A stretch of DNA of 64,000 nucleotides from Chloroflexota bacterium (GTDB taxonomy: Bacteria; Chloroflexota; Chloroflexia; Chloroflexales; Herpetosiphonaceae). Both the position numbers and the translations under genes were made by a program. Of this stretch, positions 17,239 through 26,341 are shown one piece after another. Position 1 is the stretch's first letter. Every line of letters begins with the position of its first letter. The stretch lies in NCBI GenBank assembly GCA_020161265.1, contig JAIUOC010000007.1, forward strand, positions 347,793-411,792, read 5' to 3'. The notes beneath the pieces were generated by a model. It made no database searches and was not told the origin of the DNA. It was given only the letters and a program-made list of their open reading frames with translations.

Positions 17239-18411
17239 TTAGCGTAATGTAATTGTTTTAGAAATCCCGCCGCTGGTTGGTCGCCAGACCAACTTGATCG
17301 ATTGAAATTCGCCGGTATTGGTTCGCGCCGTAATACTACCCGAATGGCTGGCATTTGCCGGAATTGTCAACGTACTCATTAAGGGCGAGTTCGAGGCAAT
17401 TGGAAACGCGCCAATATTGGTCTGAATCGTAAAATCGGCAGCCCGAAAGGTTAATGATTGGTTGGTAGGATTTTGCAGCACAAGATTAATCGTCACCTGC
17501 TTGCCATCACTGGCAATCTCGGTTGCCCCAATCGTCAAGAAGTAACTGCGCGATTCATGGACACTACCACTCGCCACAGGCTCAACCGGTTGGGGCTGGG
17601 TTGGTTGTTGGCCTGAATCAGTTACTACCTGAACTACTGGAGTTGGTACATTTGGATTCAAGCCAAGTAAGGCCTCGCTGGTCGCTCGCTCACTAGCAGT
17701 AATATCATTGTTACTGCGAGAGCCACCAAGCCGCCCAGCCAAGGCCGAACGCACCAGATTGAACCCCCCAACCAGCAATACCAAAAGAATAGCAGAAATT
17801 ATCAATTCACTTCTGGTGGGCAACACTGAGCGTTTTTTCGGGCCTTTGGCAATCGCTGGGCGCAACGAGCCAACCAGATCATTGCTATAGTTCACGACGT
17901 TTTCCGGCTCAGGCGTTGGCTTGGCTTCGGCTGCTGGTGCTTGGGTTGGCGGTGCTTCAGCCTTTTGAGTTGGGAACGATGTAGATAGTGAAGCGGCTCC
18001 CGCGCCTAGCTCTTGACTAATCACTGGCGCAGGCGAGCTTGCCTCAAAACTTGGGCGTGGTTGCAACAAGCCAGCATTACCAGCAGCGCGGGCTGGTGGC
18101 GGCGAAAAACTAGCTTTAGCCGGAGCCGCCGTACTCGTTTGACCTAAATTCGCAAAGTCAATCTGGGTGGGCTTAAGCAGATCAAGCCCACGTTTAGCGG
18201 CAGCATTGGCTGGATTAATCTCCAGCACTTGTTGTAAGGCGGCAATTTTCTCGCTGTTGGTCGCTTCAACCGCGCTCAGCCAGAGCCAAGCTTGCTCATT
18301 TTTGGCATCAGCGGCAATTGCCTGACGCAGCACCAGCCGTGCCTCGGCATGGTTGCCAGAGCGGGCCGCCTGCACGCCTTGTTGAATTAATTGTTGAACA
18401 GTTGATGACAT
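17239..18411 (-). CDS. TPR-containing membrane protein with extracellular beta domain
   Basis: A 390-residue protein starting at ATG 18411 with AGGAG 4 nt upstream. Residues about 5-80 form one or two TPR-like helical pairs (GVQAARSGNHAEARLVLRQAIAADAKNEQAWLWL, then LQQVLEINPANAAAKRGLDLL). A Pro/Ala-rich linker follows, a single transmembrane helix (ELIISAILLVLLVGGFNLV, about 205-225), and an external C-terminal beta domain (SYFLTIGATEIASDGKQVTINLVLQNP) resembling DUF4352/FxLYD-type immunoglobulin-like folds. It is the last gene after mvaD and a sortase, 7 nt from the sortase stop. A role at the cell surface with the sortase is inferred from context. No LPxTG-like sorting signal is present. 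Confidence 0.6.
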   Translation of the reverse strand: MSSTVQQLIQQGVQAARSGNHAEARLVLRQAIAADAKNEQAWLWLSAVEATNSEKIAALQQVLEINPANAAAKRGLDLLKPTQIDFANLGQTSTAAPAKASFSPPPARAAGNAGLLQPRPSFEASSPAPVISQELGAGAASLSTSFPTQKAEAPPTQAPAAEAKPTPEPENVVNYSNDLVGSLRPAIAKGPKKRSVLPTRSELIISAILLVLLVGGFNLVRSALAGRLGGSRSNNDITASERATSEALLGLNPNVPTPVVQVVTDSGQQPTQPQPVEPVASGSVHESRSYFLTIGATEIASDGKQVTINLVLQNPTNQSLTFRAADFTIQTNIGAFPIASNSPLMSTLTIPANASHSGSITARTNTGEFQSIKLVWRPTSGGISKTITLR

Positions 18412-18418
18412 ACAACTC

Positions 18419-19483
18419 CTACGGTTGGGGCTTCGCACGCACAATCAGGCGATGCGAATACACACCGATCGGCACACAGGTGATCAGCGTAACCGTTTCT
18501 TCAGCGGTTGGCTCCATTACCCATGTTTGGTCGGGGGTCACAGTACTTATGTCAGTTACTTGGTAGCGGTGTTCTACGCCGTCAACAGTCAGGATCAAGC
18601 GATCGCCGACGACTGCATTCGGTAACTGACTGAAGATAATACCATGATAGCCGACATGACCTGCTAGTACTATATTCCCAGCCGTCGTTGGAAAGCCTGC
18701 CACTGGCCAATAATGGGCGGCGGCATCGGTCGGCACATCCCATGTTCCCAACGAAAAACCTGCTTCAACAATCGTACTATCAAGCCCAATTCGTGGCATG
18801 CTGATGCGAGTTGGTCGCAATGCTTGCCAAGCAGCCGCCGCATCATTCACTTTGCGGGTAGCCCATTCCGGCGCAGCCTTGGTAGCATTTAAATATTGGC
18901 GACCCAAATGCCCCAACGACACTTGATAAGCCGCTGGCAATTCAGGGTGATATTCAAAGCGCGTGCGCTCAAAATATTGCACCGTATAAATTTGGCCATC
19001 TTGTTGGTTACGCTCGAGAAATTCTTCTGACAACGGATAGCCAAAGGCCTGCAAGCCGCCGTTGCGCTCCCAATACTGGCGAAACAGCCCGCCTAAGGTA
19101 TGCCCCGATTCAGGGAAGAAGATTTGACCAGGATAGGCGGCTTCGCTGCGCGGCGTAAAGGCGGGATGCTTGGCTGAACCTTCGGCTGCCCAACGCCCCA
19201 GATGGCCAGCTAGCGTCCAGCCAATGGTTGCATGCCATTCCAGCCGCGCTCGCTCAAAATATTGCACTGGACGACCGTTTTCAACGAACACCTCGGTAAT
19301 TGGATAGCCAAAAATTGGTAAGCCACCATTGCGCTCCCAAAACAACCGAAAATTATAGGCCAAACTATGGCCAGTTTCGGCAAAGTAGCGCGGTTGGCCT
19401 GCCGCAGTTTCGGCTGAGCCAATGCTTACCGTGGCTACCAACAGGCCAACAATCACCAAATAGGCTCGTAGTCGTCGCAGCAT
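18419..19483 (-). CDS. Sortase with two N-terminal repeat modules
   Basis: A 354-residue exported protein. A signal sequence or anchor covers residues 5-28. Two copies of a module follow, each with a Glu-Thr-Gly-His or Glu-Ser-Gly-His start, YWERNGGL or FWERNGGL, FGYP and VQYFERxRxExH (about 35-115 and 125-200). The sortase domain (about 220-354) has the catalytic set: His276 in VLAGHVGYHG, Cys336 in LITCVP and Arg345 in SHRLIV. Sortases attach proteins to the envelope or link pilin subunits by transpeptidation. No recognition motif-bearing substrate is encoded nearby. It starts 9 nt after mvaD, so it is in an operon with it. The function of the repeats, which I associate with Chloroflexota secreted proteins, is unknown. 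Confidence 0.85.
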   Translation of the reverse strand: MLRRLRAYLVIVGLLVATVSIGSAETAAGQPRYFAETGHSLAYNFRLFWERNGGLPIFGYPITEVFVENGRPVQYFERARLEWHATIGWTLAGHLGRWAAEGSAKHPAFTPRSEAAYPGQIFFPESGHTLGGLFRQYWERNGGLQAFGYPLSEEFLERNQQDGQIYTVQYFERTRFEYHPELPAAYQVSLGHLGRQYLNATKAAPEWATRKVNDAAAAWQALRPTRISMPRIGLDSTIVEAGFSLGTWDVPTDAAAHYWPVAGFPTTAGNIVLAGHVGYHGIIFSQLPNAVVGDRLILTVDGVEHRYQVTDISTVTPDQTWVMEPTAEETVTLITCVPIGVYSHRLIVRAKPQP

Positions 19484-19492
19484 CAGCGCACC

Positions 19493-20497
19493 TTATCCTA
19501 CTAAACGCGCTTCGGGGCCAGCACCATTAACGATCGTCCACTGGACTGCATCCAACTCGCAGAGCCGTGCCTCAACTTCAGGCGCATCTTTGGCTTCGCA
19601 AATCACATGCACATTTGGGCCAGCATCAATCGTCCAATAGCTTTGCAGATTGTCTTGAGCACGCCAACGTTGCACCGCTTGCATCACCGCTAAGGTACCA
19701 GGCAACCAATACATCGTTGACGGTTGGGCAGTCATAGCGATCACATGCATCGACATGGCATCGGCTTCCGAGGCTGGCCCCAAGCGCTCAATATCACGTT
19801 CGAGAATACCTTGGCGCACATCGGCCAAACGTTGCTCAATGCCTTCCAAGCGCACCGAAAAATAAGGGCTGGTCGTGGCAACACTATGGCCGCTCGTCGA
19901 AGCCACATGCTTGGCCTCAGTGCTAATCACTGCCACAATATCGACCAAATTCCAGTGCTCAGGTGGAGCAATTTGGGCAGCATACGAGCCAGCATGCGTG
20001 CCATCGTTGTACCATTCAACAAAACCAGCCGGAATCGAGCGGCAGGCCGAGCCTGAGCCAGAAAGCCGGGTCAAGCGCGATAGTTCGGCTTCATCAAGCT
20101 CCAAACGAAAGGCCGAAGCCGCAGCCCGAGTCAACGCCGCAAACGCCGCCGCCGACGAAGCGATGCCAGCATCAGAAGGAAAATTATTGCGCGAACGCAC
20201 TTCAACCCGCTCGGTAACCCCAGCCAATTGACGCAAACGCTCAATTTGTTGGATGACACGCTCAAATTGACGACCTTTGGCCTGAACTTCTTCGCCGCCG
20301 CTTAAGGCTAGCCACACGCTATCTTCCACGGCTTCGGGCAAACATTGTACGGTTGTCTCGGTTAGACAGCCATCAAGATTCATGGAGATCGAGCCATTGG
20401 TTGGAAGCGTCAATTGTGAGTCGTGCTGGCCCCAATACTTGATAAACGCAATGTTGGCACAAGCCACTGCCGTTGCCGCATGCGAAAGCTGTTTCAT
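19493..20497 (-). CDS. mvaD: Mevalonate (di)phosphate decarboxylase of the GHMP family
   Basis: A 334-residue GHMP-family decarboxylase. ATG 20497 has GAGG 6 nt upstream. Family landmarks are ANIAFIKYWG, LPTNGSISMNLDG, the ATP loop FPSDAGIASSAAAFAAL, GSGSACRSIPAGFVEWY and TIDAGPNVH with the catalytic aspartate. The enzyme makes isopentenyl (di)phosphate by ATP-dependent decarboxylation. In the Chloroflexota species Roseiflexus castenholzii, a homologue acts on mevalonate 5-phosphate and works with isopentenyl phosphate kinase, so the substrate here should not be assumed to be the diphosphate. It heads a tight operon with the sortase and TPR genes, an unusual combination. No other mevalonate-pathway gene is in the window. 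Confidence 0.88.
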   Translation of the reverse strand: MKQLSHAATAVACANIAFIKYWGQHDSQLTLPTNGSISMNLDGCLTETTVQCLPEAVEDSVWLALSGGEEVQAKGRQFERVIQQIERLRQLAGVTERVEVRSRNNFPSDAGIASSAAAFAALTRAAASAFRLELDEAELSRLTRLSGSGSACRSIPAGFVEWYNDGTHAGSYAAQIAPPEHWNLVDIVAVISTEAKHVASTSGHSVATTSPYFSVRLEGIEQRLADVRQGILERDIERLGPASEADAMSMHVIAMTAQPSTMYWLPGTLAVMQAVQRWRAQDNLQSYWTIDAGPNVHVICEAKDAPEVEARLCELDAVQWTIVNGAGPEARLVG

Positions 20498-20560
20498 ACC
20501 ATTCCTCACGTACAAATAAACAAATTCAGTAGTCGTATTGTAGCAGATCCCTAGGCCAAT

Positions 20561-20950
20561 TTAGGCTGGTGTACAGACCACACAGCCTTGCTTTGTCAGA
20601 TGTTGGGCTGGCAGCCAGCGCTGGCATTGTTCGCAACAGCCACTTACTTTAATTGGCTCAGTGCTGGTCGTCGGCAGTTGGGTCAAGCCCAAGGCCGTGC
20701 GTAATTCTTCATACTCACGAGCCGCCACCAACACCGCCCGATCAACCCGCTCGCCGCTAAATTCGAGGGTCAATACCATTCCAGCCAATAAATTATGACG
20801 CTCAGGAATGTTCTCCAAGGCTTTGGCATCGATCACCAATGGTCGCCAATCGTTGTGATCAGCAATCGCCATGACATCGAGGGTTACGGTATCGCCACCA
20901 AAAAAACCACCATAATTGTGAACTTCGCTCACTTCAAAAAGCTCAGACAT
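20561..20950 (-). CDS. Small protein with C-terminal zinc ribbon
   Basis: A 129-residue protein of unknown function. I chose ATG 20950 (GAGG about 6 nt upstream); another ATG is directly before it. Residues 1-90 are predicted alpha/beta with no family I recognise (MSELFEVSEVHNYGGFFGGDTVTLDVMAI). The end carries CCEQCQRW and GCVVC, a C-x2-C plus C-x2-C pair about 20 residues apart that suggests a zinc ribbon. It lies 63 nt upstream of mvaD on the same strand and could share its transcript. No nucleic-acid-binding function can be claimed beyond the ribbon. Confidence 0.5.
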   Translation of the reverse strand: MSELFEVSEVHNYGGFFGGDTVTLDVMAIADHNDWRPLVIDAKALENIPERHNLLAGMVLTLEFSGERVDRAVLVAAREYEELRTALGLTQLPTTSTEPIKVSGCCEQCQRWLPAQHLTKQGCVVCTPA

Positions 20951-21027
20951 CATTGTCCTCAACTAAATGTAGGGTTGATATTTGTTGAATTTGCTCGATA
21001 GAATAAAACTTATTCGCCACCCTTCCG

Positions 21028-21070
21028 TCCCTCCGCCGGAGGGAAACGCAGGGGGCTTTAATCCCCCTGC
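21028..21070. repeat. Pair of GC-rich hairpins
   Basis: Two adjacent perfect inverted repeats: TCCCTCC at 21028-21034 with GGAGGGA at 21038-21044, and GCAGGGGG at 21048-21055 with CCCCCTGC at 21063-21070. They lie 65 nt after the cyclase stop and before the zinc-ribbon gene. They could terminate transcription or be a dispersed intergenic repeat; no U-tract follows directly. Confidence 0.6.
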
Positions 21071-21134
21071 ACCCCCTAAATATAGATCTCGTGATCGTCA
21101 CTACATCCAAAGTTACAGCAGTTCCAGGCTGCGC

Positions 21135-22721
21135 TTAGGCTTGAGTACTCAGCACTGCTTCAATACTGTAGGCTTGCACTAACTGCGAAATATGCCGCAA
21201 GCTCAATGGGGCCACTGGCACAGCCTGAACCTGCTCACGCACGGCATCGTAGGTGGCTTGGCTGACCAAAATTTGGTTGGGCAACGCGGCACTACACAAC
21301 CGCGCCGCTAAATTCATATCCGAGCCAATCGCGGTATAGTTCATCATTTGCGATGAGCCGATATTGCCCACGACCACCTCGCCTGAGGCAATCCCGATGC
21401 CGATTGCCACCGCTGGCAAGCCTTGATTCTGCCATTCGGTCATCAATTCGTTATGACGGGCCTGCATCAACAAGCCAGTTTGCACCGCCAACAAGGGGTG
21501 TTGCTCATAGGGCAAGGGTGCACCAAAAAAGGCCACAATTTCATCGCCCACAAATTTATCGACCGTACCACCTGCATTACGAATAATCGTGGTCATGGCC
21601 GAGAGATGTTCGTTGAGCATGCGAGCGACTACATCGGCAGGCAATTGCTCGGAAACTGTGGTAAAGCCGCGCATATCGGAAAAAAGCATTGATAATTGTT
21701 GGCGATGTACATTCAGATAATCGTTGCCAGGCGTGCGCAACATCAAATCAACCACATCGGGACTGACATAGCGGGCAAAAGTTTCGCGAATATGGCGTTG
21801 TTGGCGATCTTCAAACAGTGCCGTATCCATTTGCGATGCAATTGCATTCAACATTTTAACTTCGTGAATGCTAAACCCGCGTGTGCCTGGCGGATTCGCG
21901 CCACCAAAAACCCCAATAATTTGATTTTTCAAAATCAAGGGCACGCCGATATAGGCTCCAATTGTTTGATCGATCTGTTCGCGTCGCACTAATTTGCCTT
22001 GATCAACGGTTTGACGGGCCAAATCGCGCAAAACTTGCGAAACTTCAGTGCACGGGTCGGCTACATCAGCATGCGAAGCGGCGCGAAATTCAAGCTCATG
22101 CTCCTCGGCGGTGTAGAGCATAATAAAGCTCCAAGCAGCGCCAATCGTCTCGGAGAGCAAGCCCAAGGCTGCACCCAAACCTTGATCAAAATCGGGAGTG
22201 GCATCGATCAAGCGATCCAAGCGATAGATCGTTTCGAGTTCGCGATTGCGTGATTGAACTTGTTGGAATAAGCGCAAGCCAGCCATAGCCGAATCAATTT
22301 GTGAGCACATGGCATCCATCAAACGCCGATCATCAGTCGACCAATGGTGATCAGCCGAGCCAAGCACCAACACACCCAGCCGTTCACCCTTAACTGAGAG
22401 CGAACGCACAATAATTTCTGAATCGCCCTCTTGCAAGGTTGAAGTTTCACCGCCAGCCAAGGCATTGGTCAAGGCCAACATCAAACTAGCAGCATCATTT
22501 GGTCGCCAGCGTTCGATCGTAATATTTTGGGCGGGGCAATCTTCCAAATCGAGGGTAATTAATTGAAGCAAATCGGGCTGCAATACCCCACGAATAATCG
22601 CGGCACAGCCAGTTAAAAAGGTTTCGGTCGAGTCGGTTGTATCGCGGAGAGCATCGAGGTCGTAGATCGCCCGTAGCTCTCGATGGCATAACGAGAGTTC
22701 ATGGTGTAGTTGTTCGGGCAT
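21135..22721 (-). CDS. GAF-GAF-class III adenylate/guanylate cyclase
   Basis: A 528-residue soluble cyclase. ATG 22721 follows AGGAGG at 10 nt. Two GAF domains come first (about 10-150 and 165-310), the second including EHELEFRAASHADVADPC, QIIGVFGGANPPGTRGFSIHEVKMLNAIASQ. The catalytic domain (about 340-510) has both metal aspartates (FSDMRGF and VDKFVGDEIVAFFG) and the transition-state Asn and Arg (IGSDMNLAARL), so a homodimer should be active. GAF domains suggest control by a bound cyclic nucleotide or other small ligand. Which nucleotide is made is not certain from the sequence. A likely -10 (TATACT) lies about 47 nt upstream of the start. It is preceded on the same strand by a receiver protein. 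Confidence 0.9.
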   Translation of the reverse strand: MPEQLHHELSLCHRELRAIYDLDALRDTTDSTETFLTGCAAIIRGVLQPDLLQLITLDLEDCPAQNITIERWRPNDAASLMLALTNALAGGETSTLQEGDSEIIVRSLSVKGERLGVLVLGSADHHWSTDDRRLMDAMCSQIDSAMAGLRLFQQVQSRNRELETIYRLDRLIDATPDFDQGLGAALGLLSETIGAAWSFIMLYTAEEHELEFRAASHADVADPCTEVSQVLRDLARQTVDQGKLVRREQIDQTIGAYIGVPLILKNQIIGVFGGANPPGTRGFSIHEVKMLNAIASQMDTALFEDRQQRHIRETFARYVSPDVVDLMLRTPGNDYLNVHRQQLSMLFSDMRGFTTVSEQLPADVVARMLNEHLSAMTTIIRNAGGTVDKFVGDEIVAFFGAPLPYEQHPLLAVQTGLLMQARHNELMTEWQNQGLPAVAIGIGIASGEVVVGNIGSSQMMNYTAIGSDMNLAARLCSAALPNQILVSQATYDAVREQVQAVPVAPLSLRHISQLVQAYSIEAVLSTQA

Positions 22722-22767
22722 ACGCGCAGCACCTCCTTGAGCCAGCAAAACGTGGATTAACAACGCC

Positions 22768-22773
22768 AGTATA
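22768..22773 (-). promoter_or_regulatory. -10 element of the GAF cyclase promoter
   Basis: On the minus strand TATACT is preceded by TGC, an extended -10. The predicted transcript starts near 22761. The -35 region (ATTCCG) is poor. Confidence 0.45.
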
Positions 22774-22801
22774 GCATGAACTGCCAGCGCCGGAATAGCA
22801 C

Positions 22802-22835
22802 AAAAAAGGGCGACAGCACCACACTGTCACCCCTT
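22802..22835 (-). terminator. Rho-independent terminator of the receiver gene
   Basis: On the minus strand AAGGGGTGACAG pairs with CTGTCGCCCTT around a 7-nt loop and is followed directly by a run of six T. It begins 22 nt after the receiver stop. Confidence 0.85.
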
Positions 22836-22857
22836 GAAACCCAATACCTATGCAGTT

Positions 22858-23325
22858 TTAGTTGACATCCCAGACAATTTCGCCACGCAAGACACGGGCA
22901 ATTTGTTCGGGGAAGTTTTTGACCGAAATGGGCTTAGCAATAAAGCCATCGAAGCCCGAAACGCGAGCGCGTTCAGCTTCATCACGCGAACCATTGGCGG
23001 TCATAGCCACAATTTTGGTGCGTTTCAGCTCAGGCAAGGCCCGTAACTTTTGAAACACAATATGGCCATTTTCCCGTGGGATGCGAATATCCAGCAGAAT
23101 GAGGTCGAGAAAGCTCAATGTAGGGTTTTGACGTACTTGCGGCGAGTTTAACCAACTGAAGAAGGCATCTCCTGACGGACGAGCGTTGCAGTAGGCAACA
23201 CCGATCTGCTCGCGCAGAATCCGTAACGTCAAATTCATGCTGTCAACGTTATCTTCGATTACCATCACTTTTGCACGGCTTGCGACGACGATAGGCGAAG
23301 CGCTCGGTCGAACAACCGGATACAT
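22858..23325 (-). CDS. Stand-alone response regulator receiver protein
   Basis: A 155-residue CheY-like receiver with no output domain. ATG 23325 is preceded by GGAG at 8 nt; the longer frame to 23349 is not needed. The phospho-acceptor Asp is at residue 79 (LILLDIRIPRENG), the acidic pair is in VIEDN (24-25), the switch Thr is in VAMTANGS and the conserved Lys in FIAKPIS. A 15-residue N-terminal extension is not part of the fold. It lacks a neighbouring histidine kinase, so its input is unknown. Single-domain receivers act in phosphorelays or bind a target protein. Its own terminator separates it from the downstream GAF-cyclase. Confidence 0.9.
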   Translation of the reverse strand: MYPVVRPSASPIVVASRAKVMVIEDNVDSMNLTLRILREQIGVAYCNARPSGDAFFSWLNSPQVRQNPTLSFLDLILLDIRIPRENGHIVFQKLRALPELKRTKIVAMTANGSRDEAERARVSGFDGFIAKPISVKNFPEQIARVLRGEIVWDVN

Positions 23326-23767
23326 GGACTTTCTCCAAAACGAACACAATAACCCTTACTACGCAGCAGCCGTCGATGCACGGTTGGTTATCGCTCGTGA
23401 CATTGCTCGATAACAGTCATCCTAGAGGCTAGTCCTTTTGGGTCATCGAGCTAGTACCCAAAGAACTGTTGTATTGTACTTGAATTTCAAGGCTCAAATA
23501 TCAAGTTTTGGTTAAGAAATTGCGCCAACAAATGAGCGTATGCTCATCCAAAACGAGTGCTTGTAGCAGAGCAAACGGCAGGTTATGCTGGCAGTGGTGC
23601 TGGCTCTGCGGCTGCTTCCCCATTGGGATTATGAGCCAGCGTTGCAGCAACACGATTGCCTGATTTGTGTTGCTAGTGTACCGTATAGCGCAGGATGTCG
23701 CCCATCCACTGTTAACCTGATTTCGCAACGACACAGCTATAACCCACCCAAGGAGTCGCTCGCGTTT
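23326..23767. other. Divergent intergenic region
   Basis: This region separates the receiver gene from the XRE-STAND regulator. A frame continuous with the regulator is open back to 23585 but lacks a ribosome site and reads unlike a protein start. AAGGAG at about 23750-23755 is the only translation signal. I see no convincing -35/-10 pair or RNA gene. Confidence 0.35.
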
Positions 23768-26182
23768 ATGCCAGAAGCACGATCATTTGGGCAACAATTG
23801 CGCGACTATCGCCATCAACGCCAACTCACCCAAGCGGCTTTAGCCGAGGAAGTTGGCTGCGCCGTCGAGAGTATTCGCAAAATGGAGGCCAATCGCCAGC
23901 GGCCATCACGCAGTTTAGCCGCTCGTTTAGCCAGAATTTTGCAGTTATCAGCCGAGCAAAGCCAGATTTTTTGCGCCCAAGCCCGAATGGTTGGCACTGA
24001 TGCCGCCAATTCAGCGCCAAAACCAAGCGGCTTGCCATTAACTGCGACGAAGCTGATCAATCGCCAAGCTGAACTGGCAACGCTGCAAAACTATCTCAAC
24101 GCTGAGCATATTCGGATGATTACGCTAACTGGGCCAGGTGGCGTGGGCAAAACCCGCCTTGCACTGCAAATCGCCCAGCATAGTCATAAGCATTTTCCTG
24201 ATGGGGTGTATTTTGTCGATTTAGCTCAATCCAGCAGCGTGGCTGATATTGGTTTAGCCCTGAGTCAAGCGCTCAATCTGCCCAGCAGCAAATATTCGTG
24301 GCAACGCCACATTCAATTGCACTATCAACAAGCCCGTATCTTGTTGATTCTCGATAATGTTGAGCAATTGGTCAGCGCTGCCGAGCATTTTCGTGGTTTG
24401 CTCGACCATACCAGCAACCTCAAATTACTCTTGACCAGCCGCACGCTATTGCATTGCGCAGGCGAATATGCGATTCCGCTAACACCGTTGCGCTTGCCAA
24501 CCGCCGAGGCCAGCCTTAACGAACTCAAAACCAATCCCGCCGTTCAGCTTTTTGTGCAACGAGCGCAAACGCTCAACCCGCAATTTGCCCTGACCAACCA
24601 CAACGCCGAAGCAATCAAACAGCTTTGTTGGCAAGTTGATGGCTTGCCTTTGGCCTTGGAATTGGCGGCGGCCCGTACCCGTTTGCTCACGCCTGAAGCT
24701 TTGTTGGCTTATTTACAACCGCCCTTGGCCTTGCTCAGCACCAATGATCCAACTGCCCCAGCTCGTCACCAAAGTATGCACAACGCGATTAATTGGAGCT
24801 ATCAGCAAATTTCGCCCAAGCAACAACAGCTTTTGCGTCAACTGGCAATTTTTCAGGCTGGGTGTACTTTGGATGCCATTCAGGCAATCGTGCCAAACAA
24901 TAATCAGCTTGATCTGCTTGAACAATTGGCGGGCTTAATTGACCATAGTTTGCTGAACATGCAGGCTGAAGTTGAACAACCGCAACGTTTTAGCATGCTC
25001 AGCTTGATCCACGAATTTGCCGCGCAGCAATTGGCTGAACAGGCCGAATTTCCTGAGCTTGCCCAACAGCATCTCAATTATTATGTTATGTACTGTGAAT
25101 CGCTCAGCCAGCAAGTTTTCGCGGCGCGTCAGGCGCTTTTGTTGGAACGCGAGAATATTCGCGCAGCAATTAACTGGGCAATCAGCACGCAGAATTGGGT
25201 TGCAGTTAGCAGTTGCATCTTACCCTTGGCCGAATTTTGGTATCGTTATGGAGCCGCCGAGGAGCTACAAACATGGCTGGCTTGGCTCGGCAGCCAACCA
25301 ATTGATTCAGCAACTCAAGCCCGTTGCAACGAAATGCAAGGCTATATTGCGGCCTTTTTGCAAAGCCAATATCGTGCTGGTCAGGCTTGGTATCAACAAG
25401 CCTTGGCGCAACGGCAAGCCCTACAACAACCTGCCGCCATCGCCGACAATCTAGCCAAATTGGGCGAGGTTGCTATGGAACAAGGCCATTATGTCCAAGC
25501 GCTTGAACACTATCGCCACGCTTGTAGCATCCATGAACAGCTTGGCGACCAAGCTTCAGTGTTTGCCATGCACGATTGCCAAGCCATGGTTTTACTGCGT
25601 CAAGGCCAATTTGGCCATGCCCAACAGCTGTTGCAGCAAAGCCTTGATTATTGGCAGCAACAACAGATTTTGCCCAGCCTTGCGTTCAGTTTAAATTACC
25701 TTGGCATGATTGCCTTTTATCAGATGCGCTTGAGTAAAGCCCAACAGGCCCATGAACAAGCCTTGGCAATTTGGCAAACCCTCGACGATCAACGGGGGAT
25801 TGCCTCAGCCTTGAATGCTTTGGCTCCAGTCTTGTTGCACCAAAACCAAACCGCTGCTGCACTGGCAGCAATCAAGCAAAGCGTGCAAATTCGCTGGAGT
25901 TTGCACGATTACGATGGCCTCGCTTGGAATTTAGAGCGGTTTGGCGAAATTTTGAGCAAAGTGCAGCAAGCTGAATTGGCGATTCAATGCTGGAGCAAAG
26001 CCAAGCAACTCCGCGATGAGCTAGCCTTGCCCTTGTTTGAGGCCGAGCAAAAACGTTTGCAAATCCACATCAAGCAAGCTGAGCAACAATTAACCTCAGT
26101 TCAGGTGCAACAGCGTTGGTTTAGCAGCCAAACCATGGCTTTAGCCCAATTAATCCAGACATTGCTTGGTATCATTCATTAA
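23768..26182 (+). CDS. XRE-type HTH / STAND NTPase / TPR regulator
   Basis: An 804-residue regulator. Residues about 6-62 are an XRE-family helix-turn-helix (FGQQLRDYRHQRQLTQAALAEEVGCAVESIRKMEANRQRPS). The NTPase module starts near 95: Walker A GPGGVGKT at 122-129, Walker B ILLILDN at 191-197, then the LTSR sensor and GLPLALELAAAR motif typical of NB-ARC/STAND ATPases of the AfsR/MalT kind. From about 480 to the end there are TPR repeats (YVQALEHYRHACSIHEQLGD, FGHAQQLLQQSLDYW). Such proteins hydrolyse ATP when a ligand or partner binds the repeats and then act on DNA. The secreted GH16 gene lies 160 nt downstream on the same strand and may be its target; that is inference. ATG 23768 has AGGAG at a rather long 12 nt. 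Confidence 0.85.
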   Translation: MPEARSFGQQLRDYRHQRQLTQAALAEEVGCAVESIRKMEANRQRPSRSLAARLARILQLSAEQSQIFCAQARMVGTDAANSAPKPSGLPLTATKLINRQAELATLQNYLNAEHIRMITLTGPGGVGKTRLALQIAQHSHKHFPDGVYFVDLAQSSSVADIGLALSQALNLPSSKYSWQRHIQLHYQQARILLILDNVEQLVSAAEHFRGLLDHTSNLKLLLTSRTLLHCAGEYAIPLTPLRLPTAEASLNELKTNPAVQLFVQRAQTLNPQFALTNHNAEAIKQLCWQVDGLPLALELAAARTRLLTPEALLAYLQPPLALLSTNDPTAPARHQSMHNAINWSYQQISPKQQQLLRQLAIFQAGCTLDAIQAIVPNNNQLDLLEQLAGLIDHSLLNMQAEVEQPQRFSMLSLIHEFAAQQLAEQAEFPELAQQHLNYYVMYCESLSQQVFAARQALLLERENIRAAINWAISTQNWVAVSSCILPLAEFWYRYGAAEELQTWLAWLGSQPIDSATQARCNEMQGYIAAFLQSQYRAGQAWYQQALAQRQALQQPAAIADNLAKLGEVAMEQGHYVQALEHYRHACSIHEQLGDQASVFAMHDCQAMVLLRQGQFGHAQQLLQQSLDYWQQQQILPSLAFSLNYLGMIAFYQMRLSKAQQAHEQALAIWQTLDDQRGIASALNALAPVLLHQNQTAAALAAIKQSVQIRWSLHDYDGLAWNLERFGEILSKVQQAELAIQCWSKAKQLRDELALPLFEAEQKRLQIHIKQAEQQLTSVQVQQRWFSSQTMALAQLIQTLLGIIH

Positions 26183-26341
26183 ATTTCTTTAAAAATACCC
26201 CGTTTTTACCCCAGTTTTCACCCTTCTGTTGGTGGGCAGGTTTTGGTCTAATGGGCTTGCTAGTCAACGAAGGAGGTCACACGCCCAACAAGTCGAGTGA
26301 AAACTGCGAGCTTCAAACCGCAATCTAGTACGGGGTACACT

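Noticed and set aside
23585..23767. 61-residue N-terminal extension of the XRE-STAND regulator
   Set aside because: No start with ribosome site; the HTH begins right after ATG 23768.
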